From: Actinomadura meyerae
GTDB taxonomy: Bacteria > Actinomycetota > Actinomycetes > Streptosporangiales > Streptosporangiaceae
Length of the DNA: 64,000 nucleotides
Direction: 5' to 3'
Assembly: GCF_900188445.1 (NCBI RefSeq)
Contig: NZ_FZOR01000005.1
Coordinates: 124,001-188,000, forward strand
Below, one piece after another: positions 33,974 through 41,525 of the stretch (positions are counted from its first letter, which is position 1; each line of letters opens with the position of its first letter). The translations under genes were made by a program, and so were the position numbers. Under the pieces are notes generated by a model, which searched no databases, was not told where the DNA came from, and worked only from the letters and a program-made list of their open reading frames with translations.

Positions 33974-35170
33974 ATGACCAGTATGGACGCGCCGGCGCTG
34001 CGGAAGGCCGGGGCCGAGGCGGCGCTCGCGGCGGCCGCGGTCGCCCCGGCGCTGATCGACCAGGCGACCACCGACACCTCGGCCGCGGCGTGGACGGCGC
34101 TCGGCGGCTACGGCGCCGTCGCGCTCGGCTGCCTCGCGCTGCGGCGGCACCGGCCGCTGACCGCGTTCGGGGTGCTCCTCGCCGTCCTCGCGGCGGTGCA
34201 GGTGATCGCCGCGTCCGCCGAGGTGAAGCTGAGCGGGCTGACCGTCCTGCCGGTGGCGTTCGCGCTGTACGCGGCGGGGGCCTACAGCGCGCCGCGCCGG
34301 TCGGCGGCGGCGCTGCTGCTCGGCGCCGCGCTCGTCGCCGGGGGCCTCGCCGCGAACCACCTCACCGCGCCCGAGGGCTGGCGCGGCGGCACCGACGTGC
34401 TCGCCTACGTCGCCGCGCTGCCGGTCGCGTGGGCGCTCGGGGTCGCCGCGCGGGGCCACCGGGGCATGCTGCTCGCGGCGGAGCGGCGCGCCGAGGACGC
34501 GCGCCGCGAGCAGCACCTGCTGGCCGAACGGGCGGCCGCCGCCGAACGCGTCCGCATCGCCCGCGACATGCACGACGTCGTCGCGCATTCGCTGACGCTG
34601 CTCGTCGTGCACGCCGAGACCGTCCGCGCCCGGTCCGGGGAGCTGCCGCCCTGGGCGCGCGAACGCGTCGACGCGATGGCCTCCGCCGGACGGCAGGCCA
34701 CCGGCGAGATGCGCGAACTCCTCCGGGTGCTCCGCGACGGGGGCACCGCCGCCGCGCCCCGCGCGCCCGCGCCGACCCTCGCCGCGCTGCCCGCACTCGT
34801 GGACGACGCCCGCACGGCCGGAAACCCGACCAGCCTCACCGTCACCGGAGACGTCGCGGATCTGCCGGGGAACGTCCAGCTCACCGGCTACCGCGTCGTC
34901 CAGGAGGGGCTCGCCAACGCCCGCCGCCACGCGCCCGGCGCCGAGGTGGCGGTCCGGGTCGACGTCGAGGGGCCGGGCGTCCGGATCGAGGTCGGCAGCG
35001 GGGCGCCGGCCGGGGACGCCCCGGCAGCACCCGGCGCGGGCATCGGGCTGCCCGGCCTGCGGGAGCGGCTCGCCGCGCTCGGCGGCGCCCTCGACGCCGG
35101 CGCCACGCCCGGCGGCGGCTTCCGGGTCGCGGCCACGATCCCGCTCGGAGCACGCGATGCCGTCCGGTGA
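33974..35170 (+). CDS. NarL-type sensor histidine kinase
   Basis: 398 aa. Four to six N-terminal TM helices form a compact membrane sensor. The HisKA_3 dimerisation helix RIARDMHDVVAHSLTLLVVH contains phospho-acceptor His200, and the C-terminal HATPase has YRVVQEGLANARRHAPGA (N box) and GIGLPGLRERLAALGG. It overlaps the response regulator by 14 bases, a typical pair. Divergent from the MMPL transporter, its likely target. Confidence 0.92.
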   Translation: MTSMDAPALRKAGAEAALAAAAVAPALIDQATTDTSAAAWTALGGYGAVALGCLALRRHRPLTAFGVLLAVLAAVQVIAASAEVKLSGLTVLPVAFALYAAGAYSAPRRSAAALLLGAALVAGGLAANHLTAPEGWRGGTDVLAYVAALPVAWALGVAARGHRGMLLAAERRAEDARREQHLLAERAAAAERVRIARDMHDVVAHSLTLLVVHAETVRARSGELPPWARERVDAMASAGRQATGEMRELLRVLRDGGTAAAPRAPAPTLAALPALVDDARTAGNPTSLTVTGDVADLPGNVQLTGYRVVQEGLANARRHAPGAEVAVRVDVEGPGVRIEVGSGAPAGDAPAAPGAGIGLPGLRERLAALGGALDAGATPGGGFRVAATIPLGARDAVR

Positions 35171-35828
35171 CCGCCGCATCACGGTCGCGATCGCCGATGA
35201 CGAGCGCGTCGTCCGGGACGGGCTCCGCGCCATCATCGAGACGCAGCCGGACATCGAGGTCGTCGGCACCGCCGGGGACGGCGACGCCGCGCTGCGCCTC
35301 GCCGCCTCCGTCGCCCCCGGCGTCCTGCTGCTGGACGTGCGCATGCCCGGCCGGGACGGGCTGTGGGTCCTCGACCGGCTCGCCCGGCGGGGGCTGCTCG
35401 CCCGCACCCGGGTGCTGATGCTCACCACCTTCGACCTGGACGAGTACATCGACGAGGCGCTCGCGGCCGGTGCCGCCGGGTTCCTGCTCAAGAGCTCCTC
35501 CTACGAGGAGCTGCTCGCCGCCGTCCGCGCCGCCGCGTCCGGCGACGCCGCGCTCAGCCCCGGCGTCGCCCGCCGCGTCATCGACGGCTACCTCGCGCAC
35601 CGCCGCGCGACCCGTCCCGCGCCCGCCGACCTGGCCCGCGTCGAGGCGCTGACGCCGCGCGAGCGGGACGTCCTGGCCCTCATCGGCGACGGCCTGAGCA
35701 ACGCGGAGATCGCCGAGCGCCTCGTCCTGTCCGAGCACACCGTGAAGTCGCACGTCAGCCGGCTGCTCACCAAGACCGGCTGCCGCAGCCGCGGCCAGGC
35801 CGCCGCCCTCGCCCACCGCACGGGCTAG
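35157..35828 (+). CDS. NarL/FixJ-family response regulator
   Basis: 223 aa. Receiver domain with acidic pocket ADDE (residues 13-16), phospho-acceptor Asp60 in LLLDVRMPG, and Lys in FLLKSSS. The LuxR HTH at about residues 160-215 includes LTPRERDVLALIGDGLSNAE and SEHTVKSHVSRLLTKTG. Pairs with the overlapping histidine kinase. It probably activates the divergent MMPL transporter. Confidence 0.93.
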   Translation: MPSGDRRITVAIADDERVVRDGLRAIIETQPDIEVVGTAGDGDAALRLAASVAPGVLLLDVRMPGRDGLWVLDRLARRGLLARTRVLMLTTFDLDEYIDEALAAGAAGFLLKSSSYEELLAAVRAAASGDAALSPGVARRVIDGYLAHRRATRPAPADLARVEALTPRERDVLALIGDGLSNAEIAERLVLSEHTVKSHVSRLLTKTGCRSRGQAAALAHRTG

Positions 35829-35864
35829 CAGGAGTGGGGGCCGGGGTGCGGGACAGGGTGCGGG

Positions 35865-36758
35865 TCAGCCGCGCAGGGAGGCCGCCACCTCCAGGACGCG
35901 GCGCGCCTCGCCGTGGGGGCTGATCAACAGGTCGGTCGCGCCTGCGTCCGCGAAGCGGCGGAGCTCGCGGGCCACCGTCTCCTCGTTGCCCGCGATCACC
36001 GTCTCGTGCACGCCGGACAGGCCCTGGCGGCCGAGGACGGCACGGTAGGCGGGCAGGTCGGAGGCGGCGGCGTAGGTCCGGGCCAGCTCCCGGCGGACGG
36101 AGTCCGGGTCGGCGGTCACCGCCGTCACGACGCCCGCGAGCACGCGCGGCGCGGGCCGGCCGGCGTCCTCGGCGGCCTTGGTGATCGCCGGAACGACGTG
36201 GTCGGCGATCATCTCGGGGCCCGTCCAGGTCGTCACGGTCCCGTCGGCGAGCTCGCCCGCGACGCGCAGCATGACCGGGCCGAGCGCGGACACGATCACC
36301 GGCGGCGCGGTCGCGCCCGGCGCGTCCACCGTCCCGGCGGCGGTGAGCGTCTCGCCGCGGAAGTCGGCGTCCTCGCCGCGCAGCAGCGGCCGGAGCGCCG
36401 ACAGGTACTCGCGGACGTGCCGCGCGGGCCGGTCGTAGGGGATGCCGTGCGCGCCCTCGATGTTCGGCGGGTGGCTCGGCCCGACGCCGAGGGTGAACCG
36501 CCCGCCCGCCATGGCCTGGGCGGTCAGCGCCTGGGACGCGAGGGCCAGCGGATGGCGCGGGTACGTGGGGACGATGGCGGTGCCGACCTCGATGGTGGGC
36601 ACCTCCCGGCCCGCGAGCGCCGCCGCCATGAGGGCGTCCCACGACCCGATCTGCCCGAAGAAGACGCTGTCGAGCCCGGTGTCGCGGGCCAGCCGGGCCT
36701 GGGCGACGACCTCGTCCAGCGGTGCCGCCCCGGCGAGGCCGAACAGTCCGATGCGCAT
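35865..36758 (-). CDS. LLM-class F420-dependent oxidoreductase (TIGR03564-like)
   Basis: 297-aa TIM-barrel enzyme of the luciferase-like family. MRIGLFGLAGAAPLDEVVAQ, GRFTLGVGPSH and PPVIVSALGPVMLRVAGELADGT are the cofactor-binding blocks seen in F420-dependent actinobacterial members. It would transfer hydride from F420H2 or to F420; the substrate is unknown. It is divergent from a TetR gene, and 20-base direct repeats in the gap suggest that this TetR controls it. Confidence 0.88.
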   Translation of the reverse strand: MRIGLFGLAGAAPLDEVVAQARLARDTGLDSVFFGQIGSWDALMAAALAGREVPTIEVGTAIVPTYPRHPLALASQALTAQAMAGGRFTLGVGPSHPPNIEGAHGIPYDRPARHVREYLSALRPLLRGEDADFRGETLTAAGTVDAPGATAPPVIVSALGPVMLRVAGELADGTVTTWTGPEMIADHVVPAITKAAEDAGRPAPRVLAGVVTAVTADPDSVRRELARTYAAASDLPAYRAVLGRQGLSGVHETVIAGNEETVARELRRFADAGATDLLISPHGEARRVLEVAASLRG

Positions 36759-36772
36759 GGACCACTCCTAAC

Positions 36773-36792
36773 ATGAATCGGATGTTCCGGTT
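36773..36792. promoter_or_regulatory. direct-repeat operator, copy 1 (LLM gene side)
   Basis: ATGAATCGGATGTTCCGGTT, lying 15 bases upstream of the LLM start codon. A copy with two changes starts 41 bases downstream. Each copy contains an imperfect GAA...TTC inverted repeat. Confidence 0.68.
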
Positions 36793-36813
36793 CCAGTTGA
36801 GGCCCACAGTAAT

Positions 36814-36833
36814 ATGAATCCGACGTTCCGGTT
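36814..36833. promoter_or_regulatory. direct-repeat operator, copy 2 (TetR gene side)
   Basis: ATGAATCCGACGTTCCGGTT, identical to copy 1 at 18 of 20 positions. The 41-base offset equals about four helical turns. Its ATG is in frame with the TetR gene, but as part of an operator it is unlikely to be the start codon. Confidence 0.68.
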
Positions 36834-36852
36834 AGAGGTTCCGAGGAGAGCG

Positions 36853-37374
36853 ATGCGCGCCGACGCCCGCCGCAACCGCGAGCGGATCACCGCGTCCGCG
36901 CTCGACCTGTTCGCCGCGCGGGGCCCCGGCGTGTCCATGGAGGAGATCGCGAAGGACGCGGGCCTCGGCGTCGGCACGCTCTACCGGCACTTCCCCGACC
37001 GCCGCACCCTGGTCGCGGAGATCTCCGAGAGCGCGCTCGTGTCACTGGCGGCGGAGCTCCGGCGGCTGGCCGACCAGGACGGCCCGCGCTGGGACGTGCT
37101 CACCCGGTTCATCGCCTACTGCGCGGGCCTGCCGCTCGCCCTGATCAAGTCGCTCACCGTGGACGGGACCCTCGATCTCGACGAGAACCCCTTGCAGCAG
37201 GAGGTCGACGCCCTCATCCGCGGCCTCATCGAGCAGGCCCAGCGCGAGGGGTCGCTGCGGGCCGACATCACGCCCGGCGAGGCGGCCGAGATCCTCAGCA
37301 CCGCCACCTGCCGTCCGGGCGCCCGCCCCGACGACGCCCTGACCCGCGTGATCCTCGACGGGCTGCGGCCGTGA
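36853..37374 (+). CDS. TetR-family regulator
   Basis: 173 aa. The HTH covers residues 5-48 (NRERITASALDLFAARGPGV, SMEEIAKDAGLGVGTLYRHF), with a short helical C-terminal domain. ATG 36853 follows GAGGAGAG and is preferred over ATG 36814, which falls inside an operator repeat. It is divergent from the F420-dependent oxidoreductase and very likely regulates it and itself. Confidence 0.86.
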   Translation: MRADARRNRERITASALDLFAARGPGVSMEEIAKDAGLGVGTLYRHFPDRRTLVAEISESALVSLAAELRRLADQDGPRWDVLTRFIAYCAGLPLALIKSLTVDGTLDLDENPLQQEVDALIRGLIEQAQREGSLRADITPGEAAEILSTATCRPGARPDDALTRVILDGLRP

Positions 37375-37410
37375 GCGCGGTCTCCCGACCGGCATCCTGA
37401 TAGATATTTA

Positions 37411-37430
37411 CGGGGAGTGTTGTCTCCCCG
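37411..37430 (+). terminator. terminator after TetR gene
   Basis: CGGGGAG-N6-CTCCCCG, a perfect 7-bp stem with a T-containing loop, 36 bases past the TetR stop and before the BlaI-type operator of the next gene. Confidence 0.6.
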
Positions 37431-37450
37431 TCAGGTCTCGACTTCTGCTG

Positions 37451-37462
37451 CTACAACTGTAG
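37451..37462. promoter_or_regulatory. BlaI-type operator upstream of the Spo0M-like gene
   Basis: CTACAACTGTAG, a perfect CTACA-N2-TGTAG dyad fitting the TACAnnTGTA core of BlaI/MecI boxes. Read on the minus strand it extends to ACTACAGTTGTAGCAG, matching flanks of the sites at 38635 and 41427. Confidence 0.8.
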
Positions 37463-37493
37463 TAACAGTGATGGCAGGAGAAGAGAGGGGCCC

Positions 37494-38618
37494 ATGGTCT
37501 TCAAGCGGTTGCTCGGCGCCTTCGGTGTGGGGGGACCTTCGGTCGAGACCGTCCTCGGCACGGCGCAGGCGCGCCCCGGGGACCACCTGTCCGGCGAGGT
37601 CCGGATACAGGGCGGCGACCACGATGTCCACATCCACCAGGTGACGCTGAGCCTGGTCACCCGTACCGAGTACGAGCACGGCGACCACGAGGGCGCCGGG
37701 GTCCGCGAGTTCTACCGGGGCGCGGTCGCGGGTGCGCTGAGTCTCGGAGCCGGGGAGTACCGGGCGGTGCCCTTCCAGCTCCCGCTGCCGTGGGAGCTGC
37801 CCTTGACCGAGGTCAACGGGCAGCATCTGCCCGGCATGGCCATGGGCGTCCGCACCGAACTGGAGGTCGCCGGGGCCGTCGACGCCGGCGACCTGGACCC
37901 GCTCGCGGTGACGCCGCTCCCGTCCCAGCAGCGCGTGCTGTACGCGTTCGGGACGCTCGGCTTCGCGCTGAAGAGCGCCGACGTGGAGGAGGGCTACATC
38001 GCCGGCCTCCACCAGGAGCTGCCCTTCTACCAGGAGATCGAGTTCTACGCCCCGCCCGAGTACAGCGGGCGGATCAACGAGGTCGAGCTGACGTTCGTGG
38101 CCGACCCGCACGGGCTGGCGGTGATCCTGGAGGCCGACCGGCGCGGCACCGCGTTCACCGAGGGCGACGACGTGTTCGGCCGCTACCACGTCTCCCACGA
38201 GGAAGCCCTGCGCATGTCCTGGGAGCAGGAGCTGGAGAACTGGCTGCGCGCCGTCGCCGGGGACGGGCACGGCGGCTACGGGCACAGCGGCTACGGGCAC
38301 GGCGGCCAGGGGCATGCCGGGCACGGTTTCGGCTCCGACTCCCACCATCACGGTCACGGGCCCGGCTGGGGCGGCGTCGCCGCGGGCGCGGCGGGCGGTC
38401 TGGCGGCCGGGGTCGCGGCGGGCGCCGTCGCCGGCGCGATGCTCGGCGGCGAGGACGAGCAGGAGGAGCAGGAGGAGCCGTCGGTCGGGGACGCTTTCGC
38501 CCAGGTGAGCGAGCAGGCCGTCCAGGACGCGTACGAGGACGCCTATGTGGACGCCTACGAAGCGGCCTATGAGGCGGCCTACGAGGACGCGGCGGAGGAC
38601 TTCGAGGCCGAGGACTGA
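37494..38618 (+). CDS. Spo0M-family (arrestin-like) protein with low-complexity tail
   Basis: 374 aa. Residues 1-255 are the Spo0M/SpoOM domain (VFKRLLGAFGVGGPSVETVL, RPGDHLSGEVRIQGG, and later EIEFYAPPEYSGRINEVELT), an arrestin-like fold linked to sporulation control in Bacillus. The tail has a His/Gly-rich stretch (about 260-290, GHGGYGHSGYGHGG type), a Gly/Ala hydrophobic stretch and an acidic Tyr/Ala repeat (AYEDAYVDAYEAAYEAAYED). The His-rich part could bind metal. A BlaI-type operator lies 31 bases upstream, shared with the TerB-like gene and the BlaI operon, so it probably belongs to a BlaI regulon. Confidence 0.88.
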   Translation: MVFKRLLGAFGVGGPSVETVLGTAQARPGDHLSGEVRIQGGDHDVHIHQVTLSLVTRTEYEHGDHEGAGVREFYRGAVAGALSLGAGEYRAVPFQLPLPWELPLTEVNGQHLPGMAMGVRTELEVAGAVDAGDLDPLAVTPLPSQQRVLYAFGTLGFALKSADVEEGYIAGLHQELPFYQEIEFYAPPEYSGRINEVELTFVADPHGLAVILEADRRGTAFTEGDDVFGRYHVSHEEALRMSWEQELENWLRAVAGDGHGGYGHSGYGHGGQGHAGHGFGSDSHHHGHGPGWGGVAAGAAGGLAAGVAAGAVAGAMLGGEDEQEEQEEPSVGDAFAQVSEQAVQDAYEDAYVDAYEAAYEAAYEDAAEDFEAED

Positions 38619-38634
38619 TCCGGGCCGCCAACTA

Positions 38635-38646
38635 CTACACTTGTAG
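38635..38646. promoter_or_regulatory. BlaI-type operator upstream of the TerB-like gene
   Basis: CTACACTTGTAG within ACTACTACACTTGTAGCAGC, 39 bases before the TerB-like start. Same CTACA-N2-TGTAG dyad and CAG flank as the other two sites. Confidence 0.8.
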
Positions 38647-38685
38647 CAGCAAGGGTGAGACGGACAGCGAGCGGAGGAGGATCCG

Positions 38686-39141
38686 ATGGCCTTCTGGGAC
38701 AAGCTGCGGGAGTCGACCCAGACCATGCAGACGCAGCTGCTCAGTAAGAAGAACGAACTCAAGAGCGGAGCGTTCCGGGACGCGAGCATGGCGATGTGCG
38801 CGCTCGTCGCGGCGGCCGACGGCAGCGTCGACCCGTCCGAGCGGCAGCGCACCGCGTCCCTGATCGCGTCCAACGAGGTGCTGCAGAACTTCCCGGCGGA
38901 CGACCTGCAGCGCCGCTTCAACGACTACGTGTCCAAGCTGACGGCCGACTTCGACTTCGGGAAGGTCTCGGTCCTGCAGGACATCGGCAAGACCAAGAAG
39001 AAGCCCGCCGAGGCGCGCGCGGTCATCCAGATCGGCATCGTCATCGGCGGCGCGGACGGCGACTTCGACGACCGGGAGAAGGCCGTCGTCCGCGAGGCGT
39101 GCTTCGCCGTCGGCCTCGACCCAGCCGAGTTCGAACTCTAG
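38686..39141 (+). CDS. TerB-family protein
   Basis: 151 aa soluble helical protein of the TerB/tellurite-resistance fold. The acidic metal-binding segments AAADGSVDPSERQR (about residues 43-56) and GGADGDFDDREKAVVREA (about 121-138) are typical. Family members are tied to tellurite, oxidative, phage and envelope stress. RBS GGAGGAGG precedes ATG 38686. It has its own BlaI-type operator. It is separated from the Spo0M-like gene by 67 bases, so it can be expressed alone. Confidence 0.87.
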   Translation: MAFWDKLRESTQTMQTQLLSKKNELKSGAFRDASMAMCALVAAADGSVDPSERQRTASLIASNEVLQNFPADDLQRRFNDYVSKLTADFDFGKVSVLQDIGKTKKKPAEARAVIQIGIVIGGADGDFDDREKAVVREACFAVGLDPAEFEL

Positions 39142-39149
39142 GGCGACCC

Positions 39150-39181
39150 GTGACGGGCAGGGCGCCGGCCCCGCCCGTCAC
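39150..39181. terminator. bidirectional terminator between TerB and M56 genes
   Basis: GTGACGGGC-N14-GCCCGTCAC, a perfect 9-bp stem with a self-complementary GGCGCCGGCC-type loop, exactly in the convergent gap. Confidence 0.7.
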
Positions 39182-40071
39182 CGGAACGCGAGCAGCGCCA
39201 GGACGACGGGCACGAGCGCGTGGTCCAGCTGGAGGGTCGCGGCGGTCAGCGAGCCGGTGACGACCCCGTTTCCCAGCAGCAGCAGCGGGCCGGTCACCGC
39301 GTTCTTGGCCGGGGGTGTGCCCATCAGCGCTTCTACGCGCTGCACGACCCCCGAGTCGGCGAACGCGGTCACCGGCCCGGCGGCCGGGGGCTGGGCGAGC
39401 GCGACCTTCGCGAGCGTCCGGGCGACCAGGGCGCGGTCGCCGGACGCCTCGGCCGCGTCCTCGTCGGCCCACCGCTCGACCGCGAGCCGCAGCGCCCGGT
39501 CCAGCGGCCGGACGGGAGGCAGCACCGCCGCGGCGAGCGCTCCGGCCGCGAGGTAGCGGTGGTGGCGGTGGCGGAGATGGGACGTCTCGTGCTCCAGCAC
39601 GACGTGCAGTTCGGCGGCGGTCAGGTCGCGCAGCAGGCCGCGGGACAGCAGCACCCCGCCGTGCCGGCCCGGGACCGCGACGGCGATCGGGGTGTCGGTC
39701 TCCAGCGGCCCGACCGTGTCGCGCCGGGCGTCGCGCAGCTCCCGCGACCAGCGGGCGGCCGTCCGGCCGGCGACCGCGAGACCGGCGGCGGTCAGCACGG
39801 CCGCCGGGAGCCCGACCGCGTCCGGGACGGGGCTGTCGTCGCCGAACAGCGCCCATTCGGGGACGTGCGCGGCGGCGGCCGGGGCCAGCGTCGCCGCGTA
39901 GTTGATCGCCACGAAGACGCCGGTACCGAGCGCCGCCACGGCCGTCATCGCCCCGGTCGTCGCGAGCAGCCGCGCCGACCAGGACGGGTGCAGCCGTAAC
40001 GGGGCGGCCAGGCCGAACGCCAGGCTCAGCGCGACCATGACGGCCAGCGGCAGGAACGTGAACCAGTTCAC
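39178..40071 (-). CDS. M56-family membrane metallopeptidase (BlaR1-like without sensor domain)
   Basis: 297 aa. Two to three TM helices lead into a zinc-peptidase part with HETSH (in VVLEHETSHLRHRHH, about residue 160) and a downstream acidic ligand segment ERWADEDA. C-terminal hydrophobic helices follow. In BlaR1/MecR1 the peptidase cleaves the BlaI repressor after an outer penicillin-binding domain is acylated. Here the protein ends without such a domain, so it must sense something else. GTG start overlaps the BlaI stop (GTGA). Third gene of the CDF-BlaI-M56 operon. Confidence 0.88.
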   Translation of the reverse strand: MNWFTFLPLAVMVALSLAFGLAAPLRLHPSWSARLLATTGAMTAVAALGTGVFVAINYAATLAPAAAAHVPEWALFGDDSPVPDAVGLPAAVLTAAGLAVAGRTAARWSRELRDARRDTVGPLETDTPIAVAVPGRHGGVLLSRGLLRDLTAAELHVVLEHETSHLRHRHHRYLAAGALAAAVLPPVRPLDRALRLAVERWADEDAAEASGDRALVARTLAKVALAQPPAAGPVTAFADSGVVQRVEALMGTPPAKNAVTGPLLLLGNGVVTGSLTAATLQLDHALVPVVLALLAFR

Positions 40072-40430
40072 CTGGCGCCGTCCGGGCGGTCGAGGACCTC
40101 GCGCAGCTTCCGCGCCTCCTCGGCGCTGAGCGACCGCGCGAAGCGGCTCAGCACGGTCCCGGGGTCACTGGCGTGCCGCAGGTGGTCGTGCATGCGCCCG
40201 GCCACCAGATCGGACTCGTCCACCGCGAGCCGGTACAGGTAGTGCCGCCCCGCGCGGGTGCGGGTGACGAGCCGCTTGTCGTGGAGGCGGTGCAGGATCG
40301 TGTTGACCGTCGTGTACGCCGGCTCGCCGTCGAGCCGTTCCACCAGCTCGGAGGTACTGGCCGATCCGCCGAGCCCGGCCAGGGCGGCGAGCACCTCCGC
40401 CTCCAGCTGCCCGAGCGGCCTGCGCGTCAT
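40068..40430 (-). CDS. BlaI/MecI/CopY-family repressor
   Basis: 120 aa winged-helix repressor. LGQLEAEVLAALAGLGG, STSELVERLDGEPAYTTVNT and LHRLHDKRLVTRTRAGRHYL are the family blocks. The C-terminal helices dimerise and carry the region cleaved by M56 partners. It is encoded between the CDF transporter and the peptidase. Three CTACA-N2-TGTAG sites in this 4-kb stretch match the family's TACAnnTGTA box, so it likely represses its own operon plus the Spo0M-like and TerB-like genes. Confidence 0.9.
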   Translation of the reverse strand: MTRRPLGQLEAEVLAALAGLGGSASTSELVERLDGEPAYTTVNTILHRLHDKRLVTRTRAGRHYLYRLAVDESDLVAGRMHDHLRHASDPGTVLSRFARSLSAEEARKLREVLDRPDGAR

Positions 40431-40435
40431 CTCCG

Positions 40436-41356
40436 TCAGCCTCCCTTGCGCAGCACGTCCGGCTCCAGGTAGATGAGCCGGGCGATGGGCACGGCCTCGC
40501 GGATGCGCGCCTCGGCGTCGTTGATGGCGTCGGCGACCTCGCGGGCGTCGTCCTGCAGGTCCACGGCGATCTTGGCCGCGACGAGCAGCTCGTCCGGGCC
40601 GAGGTGCATGGTGCGCATGTGGATCAGCTCCGGGACGTCGGGGCTCGCCACGATCGCCCGGCGGATCTCCCGGACCTGCTCGGCGGTCGCGGCCTCGCCG
40701 ATGAGCAGGCTCTTCACCTCGGCGCCCAGCACGATCGCGATGGCGGCGAGCAGCACGCCGATCGCCGCGGTGCCGATGCCGTCCCAGACGCCGTTGCCGG
40801 TGGCCAGGGTCAGGCTGACGCCGGCGAGCGCGAAGACCAGACCGGCGAGGGCACCGGTGTCCTCCAGCAGGATCACCGGCAGCTCGGGCGACTTCGACCG
40901 CCGGACGAACTGCACCCAGTTCGCCCGCCCGCGGCTGCGGTTGGACTCCTTGACCGCCGTGCGCAGCGCCGTCCCCTCCAGGACGATCGCGACCAGCAGC
41001 ACGGCGATCGGCACCCACTGCCACTCCTTGATCTCGTGCGGGTCGGAGATCTTGTGCCACGCCTCGTACAGCGCGAACAGGCCGCCCAGGCTGAACAGCA
41101 CGATCGCGACGAGGAACGCGTAGATGTAGCGCTCGCGCCCGTACCCGAACGGGTGCTCCTCGGTGGCGCGGCGCCCCGCCCGCTTCCCGCCGACCAGCAG
41201 CAGCACCTGGTTGCTGGAGTCGGCGACCGAGTGGATGCCCTCGGCCAGCATCGACGACGACCCCGTCAGCGCGAACGCCACGAACTTGGTGACCGCGATC
41301 CCCAGGTTCGCGCCCAGCGCGGTGATGACCGCCCGCGTACTTCCCTCGGCGCTCAC
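40436..41356 (-). CDS. cation diffusion facilitator (CDF) family transporter
   Basis: 306 aa with about six TM helices and a cytoplasmic ferredoxin-like tail (about residues 225-300). LAEGIHSVADSSNQVLLLVG in TM2 has the His/Asp pair, and LLEDTGALAGLVFALAGVSL in TM5 the second acidic site. HPFGYGRERYIYAFL is a family landmark. Efflux of a divalent metal is expected; the metal cannot be assigned. First gene of the operon with BlaI and M56, controlled by the operator at 41427. Confidence 0.87.
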   Translation of the reverse strand: MSAEGSTRAVITALGANLGIAVTKFVAFALTGSSSMLAEGIHSVADSSNQVLLLVGGKRAGRRATEEHPFGYGRERYIYAFLVAIVLFSLGGLFALYEAWHKISDPHEIKEWQWVPIAVLLVAIVLEGTALRTAVKESNRSRGRANWVQFVRRSKSPELPVILLEDTGALAGLVFALAGVSLTLATGNGVWDGIGTAAIGVLLAAIAIVLGAEVKSLLIGEAATAEQVREIRRAIVASPDVPELIHMRTMHLGPDELLVAAKIAVDLQDDAREVADAINDAEARIREAVPIARLIYLEPDVLRKGG

Positions 41357-41426
41357 GAGCTCCCCCGTCCCCCCGGCCGGCCTCCCCTGATGGACGTCCG
41401 GTCAAGCCTAGGCATGGACCACAAAA

Positions 41427-41438
41427 CTACATGTGTAG
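41427..41438. promoter_or_regulatory. BlaI-type operator of the CDF-BlaI-M56 operon
   Basis: CTACATGTGTAG with CAG flank (AACTACATGTGTAGCAGG), 70 bases upstream of the CDF start. Its presence before the BlaI operon itself supports autoregulation and identifies BlaI as the owner of all three sites. Confidence 0.8.
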
Positions 41439-41493
41439 CAGGACCCCCCACCCGCGTCTTGACCCTGATGCCCCGATCCGCCTACGTTGAATC

Positions 41494-41507
41494 GAAACAG
41501 CATTCCG
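41494..41507 (+). promoter_or_regulatory. shared motif upstream of double-VOC gene
   Basis: GAAACAGCATTCCG, 19 bases before the GTG start. The same 14-mer with one change occurs on the minus strand at 45035-45048, just upstream of the FAD reductase operon. Candidate site for one regulator of both. Confidence 0.5.
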
Positions 41508-41525
41508 AAAGGTGGAACAGACGGC

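Noticed and set aside
31718..35491. 1257-codon open frame suggesting a giant MMPL protein
   Set aside because: The upstream part is antisense to the histidine kinase and response regulator and has no membrane or domain pattern; ATG 33829 gives a normal MMPL.
39178..40430. Beta-lactam resistance sensor pair BlaR1/BlaI
   Set aside because: No penicillin-binding domain in the M56 protein and no beta-lactamase gene nearby.
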